Below, piece by piece: positions 22,445 through 33,600 of a DNA stretch of 60,000 nt; position 1 is the first letter of the stretch; every line of letters begins with the position of its first letter. Under the pieces are notes generated by a model, which was not told the origin of the DNA, ran no database searches, and saw only the letters and a program-made list of their open reading frames with translations. The stretch is from Mesostigma viride (Eukaryota > Streptophyta > Mesostigmatophyceae > Mesostigmatales > Mesostigmataceae). The DNA is taken from positions 1,475,234-1,535,233 of the forward strand of contig RPFO01000115.1 of assembly GCA_009746045.1 (NCBI GenBank). Direction: 5' to 3'. The translations under genes were made by a program, and so were the position numbers.

Positions 22445-24966
22445 ACCCCCCCCCTTTTACAAACACCATAATTCTGCCAACGTCACTCTTCCTGGAACCG
22501 TGTGATAGTTACGGCCCGCCGTCGTTTCTGTCTTACTGGAAGAGCGAATGACCAACATTGGTTGTGCTAGTTACGCCCGCCGTCGTTTCTTTTGCCTTTT
22601 CGATGTCGAAATATATCTCGTGAAAGATGCACCCCCGTCAGTTAACTTGTCATCTTGTAAGCTCAAATCTTTCCATGATAGTTACGCCCGCCGTCGTTTC
22701 TTTTGCATCTTCGATGTCGAAGTGTTTGTCGTGAAAGTTTGGCATCCCCCGTCAGCTTCTTGTAAAGATCAATGTTTCATGATAGTTACGCCCCGCCGTC
22801 GTTTCTTTTTTATTTTCGATGTCGAAGAATATGTCGTGAAAGTTGCAGCGCGTTCGTGTCCATGTGATCTTGTGATATCAAAGTTTCCCATGATAGTTAC
22901 GCCCGCCGTCGTTTCTGTTGCTCTCGTTCGTTTAAAAATATCTAATGAAGTTTTTACCATCGTTCACCTAAAACAAATTACTTAAATCTGCACCCGTTAA
23001 ACCACACCCCCCCGAAATGACTCCATGGTTGCAGAACAAATGTCAGAAGAAGAAACCAAAAAATGCTTCGGAACCACAAGCGCAAAAGGAAAGCCGATGA
23101 CAATTTAGAGACCCTCTCGGAGGATGTGCCGGAGTTGGTTTCTTCGGATGACGAGTTTGAATACTCAAAAACATCAGGGGGACAAGTTCTTGAGAAAGCA
23201 TGGAAGGTGTTTGTGACAAACGCGTTTGTGGAATGGATAAAAAAAACTATTCCGAGGAATAGTAACTTGTTTATTAATAAAATAATAAATTAATTTTATG
23301 AATTTTTTTGTTCGTTTTTTCCCTGAAAAAGATGGAGTCCCGAGATCGTGAATGAAGTCTACGGAAGCGTCCTTCACAACGTTTTTCAAACAAGTTCGCT
23401 TTCTGTCGCGTGTCATATTCGAGGGAAGTTCGAGTCGCGCAGGAGAGGACAGGCCGCCACTTGGCCGTTTTATTGGCGTTTGATTCGTTCAGCCCAAATG
23501 GAGAGAATTATGTACGCCAGCTAGCTGATATGAACTTCTGTATTCAAGAGGGTTTTTTCAGACCCACAGATGGATCTAAGAGTGCCCATAGACCCAAGGA
23601 CGGAGTTCCGCCTTTTGGTGTCGTTCATTACAAAGGGGCCAAAGATAGAGTTGGGGGAAGAGGAAGGGGCTCAGCTTGGGTGCACCTACGGGCGCGCATT
23701 TTACCCGAATGTTACGCATTTCTCTGCGCGTGAGGGCTGATGCATGTGTAGGGGCAGTACCCCTCAACATGAACTTTTTTCTTGCTCTCTGACCCGATCG
23801 TGAGGGATGGGATCGCATGCGTAGTACGCGAAAGTGCTCCAAGGAGGGGTGTGGGTGCGAAACAGGACCTCATATCAAGTGGTGTAAGAGGATGTAGGGA
23901 TGCCAGATATTGCAGTGAGGAGTGCCAGCGTGCGGACTGGAGTAGGCATAAGGATAGATGCGAACGTCTGAGGCAAGCGAGGGAGGTGCTGGCAGGGGTG
24001 AAGTGGGGGGGTTAACGTGACGACGATACTGGATAAAACTATGGGGTCTGATGTCGACTTCTCCTTCAACTTCCACGACGGCTCTGCCTCTTAGAAAAAC
24101 TTGAAATGTAGAGTAATAACTTGTTTATAGATGTTATTTTTAATAAATTAATGTTTATAACGTATCATTTTCCTCCTACGCGCAGGAAATGGTGGAGGTT
24201 AAGGAGAGTTTTGGCCAAAAGGCAAAGGACCGACACACTTCGACATAATGGAAGGAGTCTTCCATTGTACATCAAAAAAAGTCGAGGATTACTGGCTCGC
24301 TTCCGATTCGACTCCTCGTCCGAGTCCCGGTGATACCGGACAGTGTCCAAAGTCTGGAAGGTTTCAGCACATCAATCGCACATTGAATAGATAATGTTTT
24401 ATCGCCATATTGCTGTTCGACAAGTTGCGCCTTGGGGCGTTTCTTTGCGCCAAATTTAAACCTTCGTATTAATAAACAAGTACAATAAAAAAATTTCAAA
24501 AACGTTTTTTGAATTTTATTTTCCGGGGCCGGTAGTTATCGTAACTTGTCGCAGATGTCCGGTTCGACGGAAGATTCGTCCGATTCGTCTAGTCACCTCC
24601 TGATGGAGGATTGGCAACGACTTCAACAACACCAAGCGGTTGCCACTGTCATTCAGAGTGTTGCTCGCTCAATAGGGGCGCGCGCAAGTGTGATGTGTCC
24701 ACTTGCAAGAAAACCGCTCTCGGATTTGACTTGTATTGCCGAAAGCCACGAAGAACATTCTCGTCACATCGAAATGCCCTCAGTCGCGGACTTGGAATGG
24801 CGGGCGCCCTCGGACCTGGATTGGCGGGGGGGGCCTTGCGACTTCGCCTGGACATGACTGTCCGGAGAGGTCTTGGGTGTAAATTTTGATTTCACCAGGG
24901 GACGAGTATTTCCTTGAAGATTGGATAGTCAAAGACTCCGCGACAGGTGCGGACTTGGCAAAGGGA
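22445..24966 (+). repeat. Duplicate, error-rich copy of the start of the gene cassette
   Basis: Matches 26497-28987 nearly base for base but with many single-base indels, mostly in short homopolymers, for example GAGTCCCGAG versus GAGTCCGAG and CGAGGGAAG versus CGAGGAAG. It contains broken versions of the small charged protein (23040-23262), the MYND protein (23331-24095), the 66-residue protein (24189-24391) and the start of the CX4CX10CX2H protein (from 24554). It stops inside that gene at the N gap. An unmerged, poorly polished overlap or alternative haplotype is the simplest explanation; a real local duplication is possible. Confidence 0.85.
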
Positions 24967-25090
24967 NNNNNNNNNNNNNNNNNNNNNNNNNNNNNNNNNN
25001 NNNNNNNNNNNNNNNNNNNNNNNNNNNNNNNNNNNNNNNNNNNNNNNNNNNNNNNNNNNNNNNNNNNNNNNNNNNNNNNNNNNNNNNNNN
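24967..25090. other. Assembly gap (124 N)
   Basis: Undetermined bases. The sequence to the right restarts in the CCCTCT tract and repeats what lies to the left (tract, GCTTAC island, tract, gene block), so the gap probably joins two overlapping pieces of one locus. Confidence 0.98.
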
Positions 25091-26497
<1,407 letters not shown>

Positions 26498-26560
26498 ACC
26501 CCCCCCCCTTTTACAAACACCATAATTCTGCCAACGTCACTCTTCCTGGACCGTGTGATA

Positions 26561-26962
26561 GTTACGCCCGCCGTCGTTTCTTGTCTTACTGGAAGAGCAC
26601 ATGACCAACATTGGTTGTGCTAGTTACGCCCGCCGTCGTTTCTTTTGCCTTTTCGATGTCGAAATATATCTCGGAAAGATGCACCCCCGTCAGTTAACTT
26701 GTCATCTTGTAAGCTCAATCTTTCCATGATAGTTACGCCCGCCGTCGTTTCTTTTGCATCTTCGATGTCGAAGTGTTTGTCGTGAAAGTTGCATCCCCGT
26801 CAGCTTCTTGTAAGATCAATGTTTCATGATAGTTACGCCCGCCGTCGTTTCTTTTTTATTTTCGATGTCGAAGAATATGTCGTGAAAGTTGCAGCGCGTT
26901 CGTGTCCATTGTGATCTTGTGATATCAAAGTTTCCCATGATAGTTACGCCCGCCGTCGTTTC
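26561..26962 (+). repeat. Leader of the gene cassette with five stem-loop units
   Basis: Five copies of GTT + ACGCCCGCCGTCGT + TTCT start at 26561, 26623, 26732, 26832 and 26943. Units 2-4 are embedded in longer repeats with TCGATGTCGAA and GTCGTGAAAG. The 14-nt core can pair ACGCC with GTCGT (four of five pairs) around a four-base loop. No coding region is visible here. The segment lies immediately upstream of the first small gene and could be its promoter or 5' leader. Confidence 0.75.
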
Positions 26963-27088
26963 TGTTGCTTCTCGTTCGTTTAAAATATCTAATGAAGTTT
27001 TTACCATCGTTCACCTAAAACAAATTACTTTAAATCTGCACCCGTTAAACCACACCCCCCTCGAAATGACTCCATGGTTGCAGAACAA

Positions 27089-27312
27089 ATGTCAGAAGAA
27101 GAACAAAAAAATGCTTCGGAAACCACAAGCGCAAAAGGAAAGCCGATGACAATTTAGAGACCCTCTCGGAGGATGTGCCGGAGTTGGTTTCTTCGGATGA
27201 CGAGTTTGAATACTCAAAAACATCAGGGGGACAAGTTCTTGAGAAAGCATGGAAGGTGTTTGTGACAAACGCGTTTGTGGAATGGATAAAAAAAAACTAT
27301 TCCGAGGAATAG
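27089..27312 (+). CDS. Small acidic/basic protein, function unknown (one frameshift)
   Basis: From an ATG at 27089 to TAG 27310-27312. The frame that carries the consistent protein (KRKADDNLETLSEDVPELVS, then WIKKNYSEE at the end) is entered only after a one-base shift in the A-rich start. The other copy (23040-23262) has the correct frame at that spot but errors elsewhere, so the intact product is probably about 74 residues. It has a Lys/Arg-rich start, an acidic middle (SSDDEFEYS) and an amphipathic end. No family recognised. An AATAAA lies at 27332-27337. Confidence 0.55.
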
Positions 27313-27380
27313 TAACTTGTTATTATAAAATAATAAATTAATGTTTATGAATTTTTTTGTTCGTTTTTTCCCTGAAAAAG

Positions 27381-28136
27381 ATGGAGTCCGAGATCGTGAA
27401 TGAAGTCTACGGAAGCGTCCTTCAAAACGTTTTCAAACAAGTTCGCTTTCTGTCGCGTGTCATATTCGAGGAAGTTCGAGTCGCGCAGGAGAGGACAGGC
27501 CGCCACTTGGCCGTTTTATTGGCGTTTGATTCGTTCAGCCAAATGGAGAGAATTATGTACGCCCAGCTAGCTGATATGAACTTCTGTATTCAAGAGGGTT
27601 TTTTCAGACCACAGATGGATCTAAGAGTGCCCATAGACCCAAGGACGGAGTTCCGCCTTTTGGTGTCGTTCATTACAAAGGGGCCAAAGATAGAGTTGGG
27701 GGAAGAGGAAGGGGCTCAGCTTGGGTGCACCTACGGGCGCGCATTTTACCCGAATGTTACGCATTCTCTGCGCGTGAGGGCTGATGCATGTGTAGGGGCA
27801 GTACCCCTCAACATGAACTTTTTCTTGCTCTCTGACCCGATCGTGAGGGATGGGGATCGCATGCGTAGTACGCGAAAGTGCTCCAAGGAGGGGTGTGGGT
27901 GCGAAACAGGACCTCATATCAAGTGGTGTAGAGGATGTAGGGATGCCAGATATTGCAGTGAGGAGTGCCAGCGTGCGGACTGGAGTAGGCATAAGGATAG
28001 ATGCGAACGTCTGAGGCAAGCGAGGGAGGTGCTGGCAGGGGTGAAGTGGGGGGTTAACGTGACGACGATACTGGATAAAACTATGGGGTCTGATGTCGAC
28101 TTCTCCTTCAACTTCCACGACGGCTCTGCCTCTTAG
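27381..28136 (+). CDS. MYND-type zinc-finger protein
   Basis: Intact 251-codon frame from ATG 27381 to TAG 28136. Residues 1-160 form a hydrophobic/charged region with no family I recognise. A MYND finger lies at 167-208: C167, C172 (or C174), then C183-X2-C186-X5-C192-X3-C196-X7-H204-X3-C208 (WCRGCRDARYCSEECQRADW). MYND fingers bind two zinc ions and usually mediate protein-protein contacts in transcriptional or chromatin complexes. There is no SET domain, so it is not a SMYD methyltransferase. The C-terminal 40 residues are unstructured in appearance. The duplicate at 23331-24095 is broken by indels. The next gene starts about 95 bp downstream, after an AATAAA at 28184. Confidence 0.85.
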   Translation: MESEIVNEVYGSVLQNVFKQVRFLSRVIFEEVRVAQERTGRHLAVLLAFDSFSQMERIMYAQLADMNFCIQEGFFRPQMDLRVPIDPRTEFRLLVSFITKGPKIELGEEEGAQLGCTYGRAFYPNVTHSLRVRADACVGAVPLNMNFFLLSDPIVRDGDRMRSTRKCSKEGCGCETGPHIKWCRGCRDARYCSEECQRADWSRHKDRCERLRQAREVLAGVKWGVNVTTILDKTMGSDVDFSFNFHDGSAS

Positions 28137-28230
28137 AAAAACTTGAAATGTAGAGTAATAACTTGTTTATATGATGTTATTTTAATAAATTAATGTTTAT
28201 AACGTATCATTTTCCTCCTACGCGCAGGAA

Positions 28231-28431
28231 ATGGTGGAGGTTAAGGAGAGTTTGGCCAAAAGGCAAAGGACCGACACACTTCGACATAATGGAAGGAGTC
28301 TTCCATTGTACATCAAAAAAATAGTCGAGGATTACTGGCTCGCTTCCGACTCGACTCCTCGTCCGAGTCCGGTGATACCGGACAGTGTCAAAGTCTGGAA
28401 GGTTTCAGCACATCAATCGCACATTGAATAG
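28231..28431 (+). CDS. Small hypothetical protein (66 residues)
   Basis: ATG 28231 follows ACGCGCAGGAA, which resembles a 3' splice site. It ends at TAG 28431. Basic N-terminal half (KESLAKRQRTDTL, then IKK), Ser/Pro-rich middle (STPRPSPVIPDS). No recognised domain. The same frame exists in the duplicate block with indels. Spacing to neighbours is short on both sides. It is followed by a stem-loop at 28468-28481 and AATAAA at 28512. It could also be an exon of a longer product. Confidence 0.5.
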   Translation: MVEVKESLAKRQRTDTLRHNGRSLPLYIKKIVEDYWLASDSTPRPSPVIPDSVKVWKVSAHQSHIE

Positions 28432-28571
28432 ATAATGTTTTATCGCCATATTGCTGTTCGACAAGTTGCGCCTTGGGGCGTTTCTTTGCGCCAAATTTAA
28501 ACCTTCGTATTAATAAACAAGTACAATAAAAAAATTTCAAAACGTTTTTTGAATTTTATTTTCCGGGGCCG

Positions 28572-28595
28572 GTATGTTATCGTAACTTGTCGCAG
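28572..28595 (+). promoter_or_regulatory. GTATGTT ... GCAG leader directly before an ATG
   Basis: GTATGTT, 13 bases and GCAG end exactly at the ATG of the next gene. The same arrangement occurs at 29722-29740 (19 nt) and 30660-30695 (36 nt) before the next two genes, the first two sharing an upstream GGCCG. It resembles a 5' and 3' splice-site pair, but the distances are below normal intron size. A trans-splicing acceptor or a promoter motif are alternatives. Confidence 0.45.
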
Positions 28596-29462
28596 ATGTC
28601 CGGTTCGACGGAAGATTCGTCCGATTCGTCTAGTCACCTCCTGATGGAGGATTGGCAACGACTTCAACAACACCAAGCGGTTGCCACTGTCATTCAGAGT
28701 GTTGCTCGCTCAATAGGGGCGCCGCGCAAGTGTGATGTGTCCACTTGCAAGAAAACCGCTCTCGGATTTGACTTGTATTGCCGAAAGCACGAAGAACATT
28801 CTCGTCACATCGAAAATGCCCTCAGTCGCGGACTTGGAATGGCGGGCGCCCTCGGACCTGGATTGGCGGGGGGGGCCCTGCGACTTCGCCTGGACATGAC
28901 TGTCGGAGAGGTCTTGGGTGTAAATTTTGATTTCACCAGGGGAGACGAGTATTTCCTTGAAGATTGGATAGTCAAAGACTCCGCGACAGGTGCGGACTTG
29001 GCAAAGGGAGGCTACGTTGCCGGCGCCCAAGAAAATGGTTGGAGTAGCTTGAGATGCTTTTTGATGACGACACCTTTTGCCGACTCGCGTGACACGGATG
29101 TAAGCGAACTTTATCGGCGTATGTGTTTTGCACTCGCCGACATTCCGCTGATAACTCAACGAGAGTTCGATTTTCGCGTGGAAACAAAAGCCAAAGCGAT
29201 TGTATCCGGCGTGAAGGCGATTGTGGAGGAGGAGCAGGATTCTCTGTGTGCAGAGTATTTGGAGAGAGTGGCCCCGATGAAGACGAGGAGGTCCGAAATC
29301 TATCCTGACACCGGCAACAAGGAGGCAAAGTTGGTGGCCGCCAAAGAAGAGATGTTCGCTCGTGTCGATGAAATGGCGGCGAAAGAGGTTCCGAGAGTTC
29401 GCTCGATCGGTTGTTGCAAAACCTGCAGAGAGTGGAACGAGTCGCGGGACAGTCTATATTGA
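28596..29462 (+). CDS. CX4CX10CX2H-motif protein 1, function unknown
   Basis: Intact frame of 288 residues from ATG 28596 to TGA 29462. The start is Ser/Asp-rich (MSGSTEDSSDSSSH). A short putative zinc site follows at about residues 46-67: C-X4-C-X10-C-X2-H (KCDVSTCKKTALGFDLYCRK H), then a Gly/Ala-rich hydrophobic stretch and an alpha/beta-looking region with many charged helices. The motif resembles short CX4C...CX2H zinc motifs found in plant and algal proteins, but I cannot name a family. The next gene carries the same motif. A stem-loop (29471-29484) begins nine bases after the stop codon. The upstream duplicate is truncated by the gap. Confidence 0.7.
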   Translation: MSGSTEDSSDSSSHLLMEDWQRLQQHQAVATVIQSVARSIGAPRKCDVSTCKKTALGFDLYCRKHEEHSRHIENALSRGLGMAGALGPGLAGGALRLRLDMTVGEVLGVNFDFTRGDEYFLEDWIVKDSATGADLAKGGYVAGAQENGWSSLRCFLMTTPFADSRDTDVSELYRRMCFALADIPLITQREFDFRVETKAKAIVSGVKAIVEEEQDSLCAEYLERVAPMKTRRSEIYPDTGNKEAKLVAAKEEMFARVDEMAAKEVPRVRSIGCCKTCREWNESRDSLY

Positions 29463-29740
29463 TATGAGTTGCGCCCGCCGGCGTTTCTCTGGTTGAATGC
29501 CCCCCCTCTACATACACATTATATTGTCTGGACATTCGTATGTAGTGACAATCGTAGTCGATGTGATTGCCATTCGTTTGTACGTAGAAAGTGGTTGTTG
29601 AGGAAGTTGCGCCCCAGGGCGTTTCTTTGTTGCATTTTCTTCAAATTTTAGCTCGCATAAATAGATGAAGATGACTTAATAAATGCCAGTTTTTTTTAAT
29701 AATATAAACTACTCGCGGCCGGTATGTTCTGGTTTCGCAG

Positions 29741-30432
29741 ATGTCCAGTCTGACGGTCGACATAAGGGGACGTCCATATCAGGACGCTGTTTTCCGGATT
29801 TTTGAGAAGGATCCCGAAAGAAGTGCCGGGATAGGAAATGTAAAAAGCTGTCAATTACCGACATGGGTCTGTGTGGGGAACACATCGTAGCTTTTGGAAA
29901 GGACATGATTTCCCGTCATTTGCAACAATACGTTGACAACAATTGTGTGGGAGGGGCGCAGATGGACGTCCTTCTTGAGGATGGAGTGGACGGAGCCAAA
30001 AGGGCTGTAATTCGGCTGTCGGAAATGGATGATGACAAAGAGGACGTGAACATTCGCCTTAAGAGGCACGACGATAACACGGCCGATTGTGTGTTTGGGT
30101 CTCGAGGAGTGGCGGATGAGAGGCAGGTCTTCCATGATGCCGCGGAGAAGGTGGTGGAATGGATGATGGGTTGGTCAAATCTTGACGTTCGCATATTCAA
30201 CCGTCTGACGTCTGATTTCCTTCTCCGGGGAAGTTTCAAGATGGTTGACCGTGCAAGGCAGTCCAGGAACCAGGTATCCCTTTCCATGGCCAGTCCGATC
30301 GCACGCATGATTGAGGGGGCCCTCTTCCGCGCAACCTTGCCTCGAGATTTCGAAAATACCGTGAAGGGCTCGACCGAAAATCAGCAGCGATTTCCCATTC
30401 GCGAACCACTTATGGGTCGACGGAGGTGGTAA
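29741..30432 (+). CDS. CX4CX10CX2H-motif protein 2, function unknown (frameshifted)
   Basis: ATG 29741, directly after TTTCGCAG, opens a frame (MSSLTVDIRGRPYQDAVFRI) that must shift by one base at about 29800 to continue to TAA 30432. After the shift comes KKCRDRKCKKLSITDMGLC and H, the same C-X4-C-KK-X8-C-X2-H spacing as the preceding gene, suggesting tandem paralogues. The rest (about 185 residues) has acidic segments (SEMDDDKEDVN) and a helical C-terminal half. A homopolymer error is the likely cause of the shift. The ATG at 29863 gives an uninterrupted but motif-truncated 189-residue frame. Confidence 0.55.
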
Positions 30433-30516
30433 CGGAATTTTTTTGCATTTCCTTGCCAAATGATTCTTTATGAGGGACATAGAGTTGTTTGTATAGAGAG
30501 TGAATTGACGAAAGTT

Positions 30517-30643
30517 GCGACGGCGGTCGCATCTTTTAGTGCGTCGTTCTCTTGTTATGAATCTCTGTTCATTCTGAATTATAACGTTGTTTGTACCTTG
30601 ACATAATGATGCATTTTTTGTATTGAGTTGCGACGTGGGGCGC
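30517..30643 (+). repeat. Two stem-loop units between cassette genes
   Basis: GCGAC-GGCG-GTCGC at 30517-30530 (perfect five-pair stem) and GCGAC-GTGG-GGCGC at 30630-30643, each preceded by GTT and followed by ATCT. They lie in the 263 bp spacer between the second CX4CX10CX2H gene and the large gene. Confidence 0.7.
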
Positions 30644-30695
30644 ATCTTCCTGCTGACTCGTATGTTTTTTCCAATTTTTTTGTTTTGTGTTGCAG

Positions 30696-33600
30696 ATGGA
30701 AAAGGGCGGCCCTACATCGCAGGTGGTCGGCGACTCTCCCCCTAGGGGGAAGGGTCAGAAGGGCAACCAGTTCAGGCCCAAGGCGCCTCCCACAACAGCC
30801 TCCTCACAAGCGTGCAAGGGAGGGCACGCCGCCCCCAATGGTGGAATCTGGTGTCAGCTTTGCCGCGGTCACTGGGAAGGATGAGTACCACGGTGGTCTT
30901 GAGATGGTGGACGATCCGGTTAAGCGGTTCAGATTGAGCGGTTTGAGCGACTCGCGAATGGCACTCGTGAACAGCAATTCGCGCTGTACCAAGACATCCT
31001 TAATGACAAACCTGAAGTCGCCAAGGTGCCTTATCTCTCCAAGCGCACATTCATGCCTCGTTTCGAAACCCTGCTCCAGCAGGAGCTAAGGTTGCGTCGG
31101 TTGGCTCAGAATGCGCCAGAGACAGTAGCCGCCGCGCCCTCCCATGCCGCGCCTGCCGCAGTAGCCCAAAAGAGGGGGGAGAGTGTGCACGAGTCGGCCG
31201 CAGTGCCCTCAACCGCAAGGGATCCCCCCGCGACTTCCAAGCCGGTCGCGACGGGCGATATGCCCCCGCCGCGGCAGAGGGGAAGGGGGAAGGGGGTCGA
31301 TGGAGGGGAAGTCCTCGATGTTTTCGATATGACGCTGGGCAATTTGGAAGGTGGCGGGCCGATCTTCGTAAGTCTCCGCCCATTTAATTGATGTCGTGAA
31401 ATACAATAAGCATTTTTTTGCAATATTCGCCAGACATGTCATTTCCGACAACTAAGCGGATTTTTACTTTCCGTTGAAATGTTCGCAGGGCCGGCAAGAG
31501 GATGTGGGTGCAAGAGAAGCCCGCTCAATGGCGGGAAGCACCCAGGTACATGAGTGCGTCAGATTCCTCTCCGGTTTACTTGTATTGAAAAGGTTTGCGT
31601 GCGTATATCCTTGTTTATTTTTGTAGTAATTTTTTTCTTGTGAATGGACAATCGCGTTTGCTATTTTTACAGGGAAGTCCGTTCGAGCAGCAAGAGGGCG
31701 GTGACAGGAGGGGAAGTGGATCTTACGGTGGTTCCACTGCAGAGGGGGGAAGGGTAAGTTACCGTTGACTTACAAATTGAAAGTTTAGGTTCGTCCTCAA
31801 TTGACAGAGTTACGACGGCCGGCGTTTCTCTACACTTTTCTTACATTAAAAATCTTCCGTTGATAATGTTCTTGCAGGAAGCCGGTCGTCAGGGTGGGGC
31901 AAATCTCCAGGGAGAGGGGGCTATCGCTGTCGGTGAGCCTGTGTCAGAGGGCGCGGGTGGAAGCGACGGCGATACTGCGAAAATGACACGCTTTAAGGAG
32001 CAAGCGGATGCTTATAAACTGAGGACGTTAGCAAAGCGGGTTGTGGCCGAGGTGAGAACGGAAACAGCCCCACCTGAGGTACGGAACCAGATGATGACTC
32101 TCCATCAAGTCGCTGAGTTGATCGTGAAGAATGCCCTCACGCCCGATGGAGCCACACAGCCTGAGGAGATCCCGAGCGCCAAGGCCTTGATAAAGTGGAT
32201 GCAGGAGAACCTGTTCGAGGGCAAAGCGAAGGAGAGGAATTGTAAACTGAAGACGGTGACGATGGCGGACGCCAAGACTCTGATCAAGATGTTGAAGGAA
32301 CACGATGCCCGCCGGGACAAGTCTCCGAAGATCGCGAAGGGGTCGAAGAAAGCGGCTGAAGCAGCAGCGGTTGAGGGGAATGAGGTAAGTCTACCTCTGT
32401 TGTGAGGGGGGCTTTGTTCTTGAGGTCCACGTTTCATGTAGGTTGCGACGGCCGGCGTTTCTTAAGTGTGACACTTACTTCCTTTTGACTAACACTTACT
32501 TCCTTTCCTGATTTCGCATCGTTGAGGGAAATGAGCCAAGTGTACCTCTGTTGTGAGGGGGGCTCTGATCTTGAGGTTTAGGTTTCATCTAGGTTGCGAC
32601 GGCCGGCGTTTCTCAAGTGTGACATTTACTTTATTCCTTTCGGTTATGCTTTCCTGATTTTTTCATATCATTGTTAAGGGGAACGAGGTAAGTATACCTC
32701 TGTTGTGAGGGGGGCTTTGATGTTGAGGTTCAGGTTTCATGTAGGTTGCGACGGCCGGCGTTTCTCAATCGGCATTTACTTTATTCCTTTTGGTTATGCT
32801 TTCCTGATTTTTTCGCATCAACGCAGTACGTGCAGGCCGAGAGGGCGACCCACGCGGCCATCCTGTACTCAATCAGCCTCGACCAGCACGCGCGCAGCTC
32901 GGATGAAAATAGAGTACGTGGACTGCTGCCGTCGACGAACACCAGAAGGGACTCTCCGAAGCACTTGCGACCCACAAGGGGAAGGCGCTGAAGGGAAAGG
33001 GGAAAGGAAAGGAGGTGGAGGTTGCGGATGCTCCCGTGTCTCTGCTTGAGAAATGGGAGAAGTCCCCGGTGTCGCAGGATGATGATGACATCCTGGATGT
33101 GAACGATGAGATCGCGAAGGGCAAACGGTTGCGGAAGCAGCTTGCCGTTCAGCCTCGGGACCTCGATGAGATGTCCAAAGCCTTGGTGCATCGAAATCGG
33201 GTGTGGACAAGGAACCTGTTCGTGGGGCCTCAGAAGCTCCTCGCACGAGACTTGCATCTGTCTAGAGCCGAGCAGAACGCCACCATTTTTGCAAACTCGG
33301 AGTCCGACTACGGCCACGACAAGCTGGTGATTCCTGTGTGGCGGTACTCGTTCCAGTTTTTGGCTGACCGGTGCCCCAACACTTTTCATGACTGGATGAA
33401 AAAGGAAGGCACCCAGCGTCAGCTCGCGCAACTCTTCGGGGAGATGGGGGGGCACGGACAATGAAGGCTGGCTACGCTCGCGCAATGACTGACAAAGAGA
33501 TTGATATCTACCTGCGAACGAGCTCGGCCAAGGGAATGGCCGAAGCTGCTTCCACCGCGGTTCTGACAGGACCGGCCGATATTCTGGACGATCTTAAGCC

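Noticed and set aside
19571-22551. Open frames up to 966 codons in the CCCTCT tract
   Set aside because: Pure hexamer repeats keep several frames open on both strands; the translations are [12 protein letters not shown] and EREG repeats without any domain.
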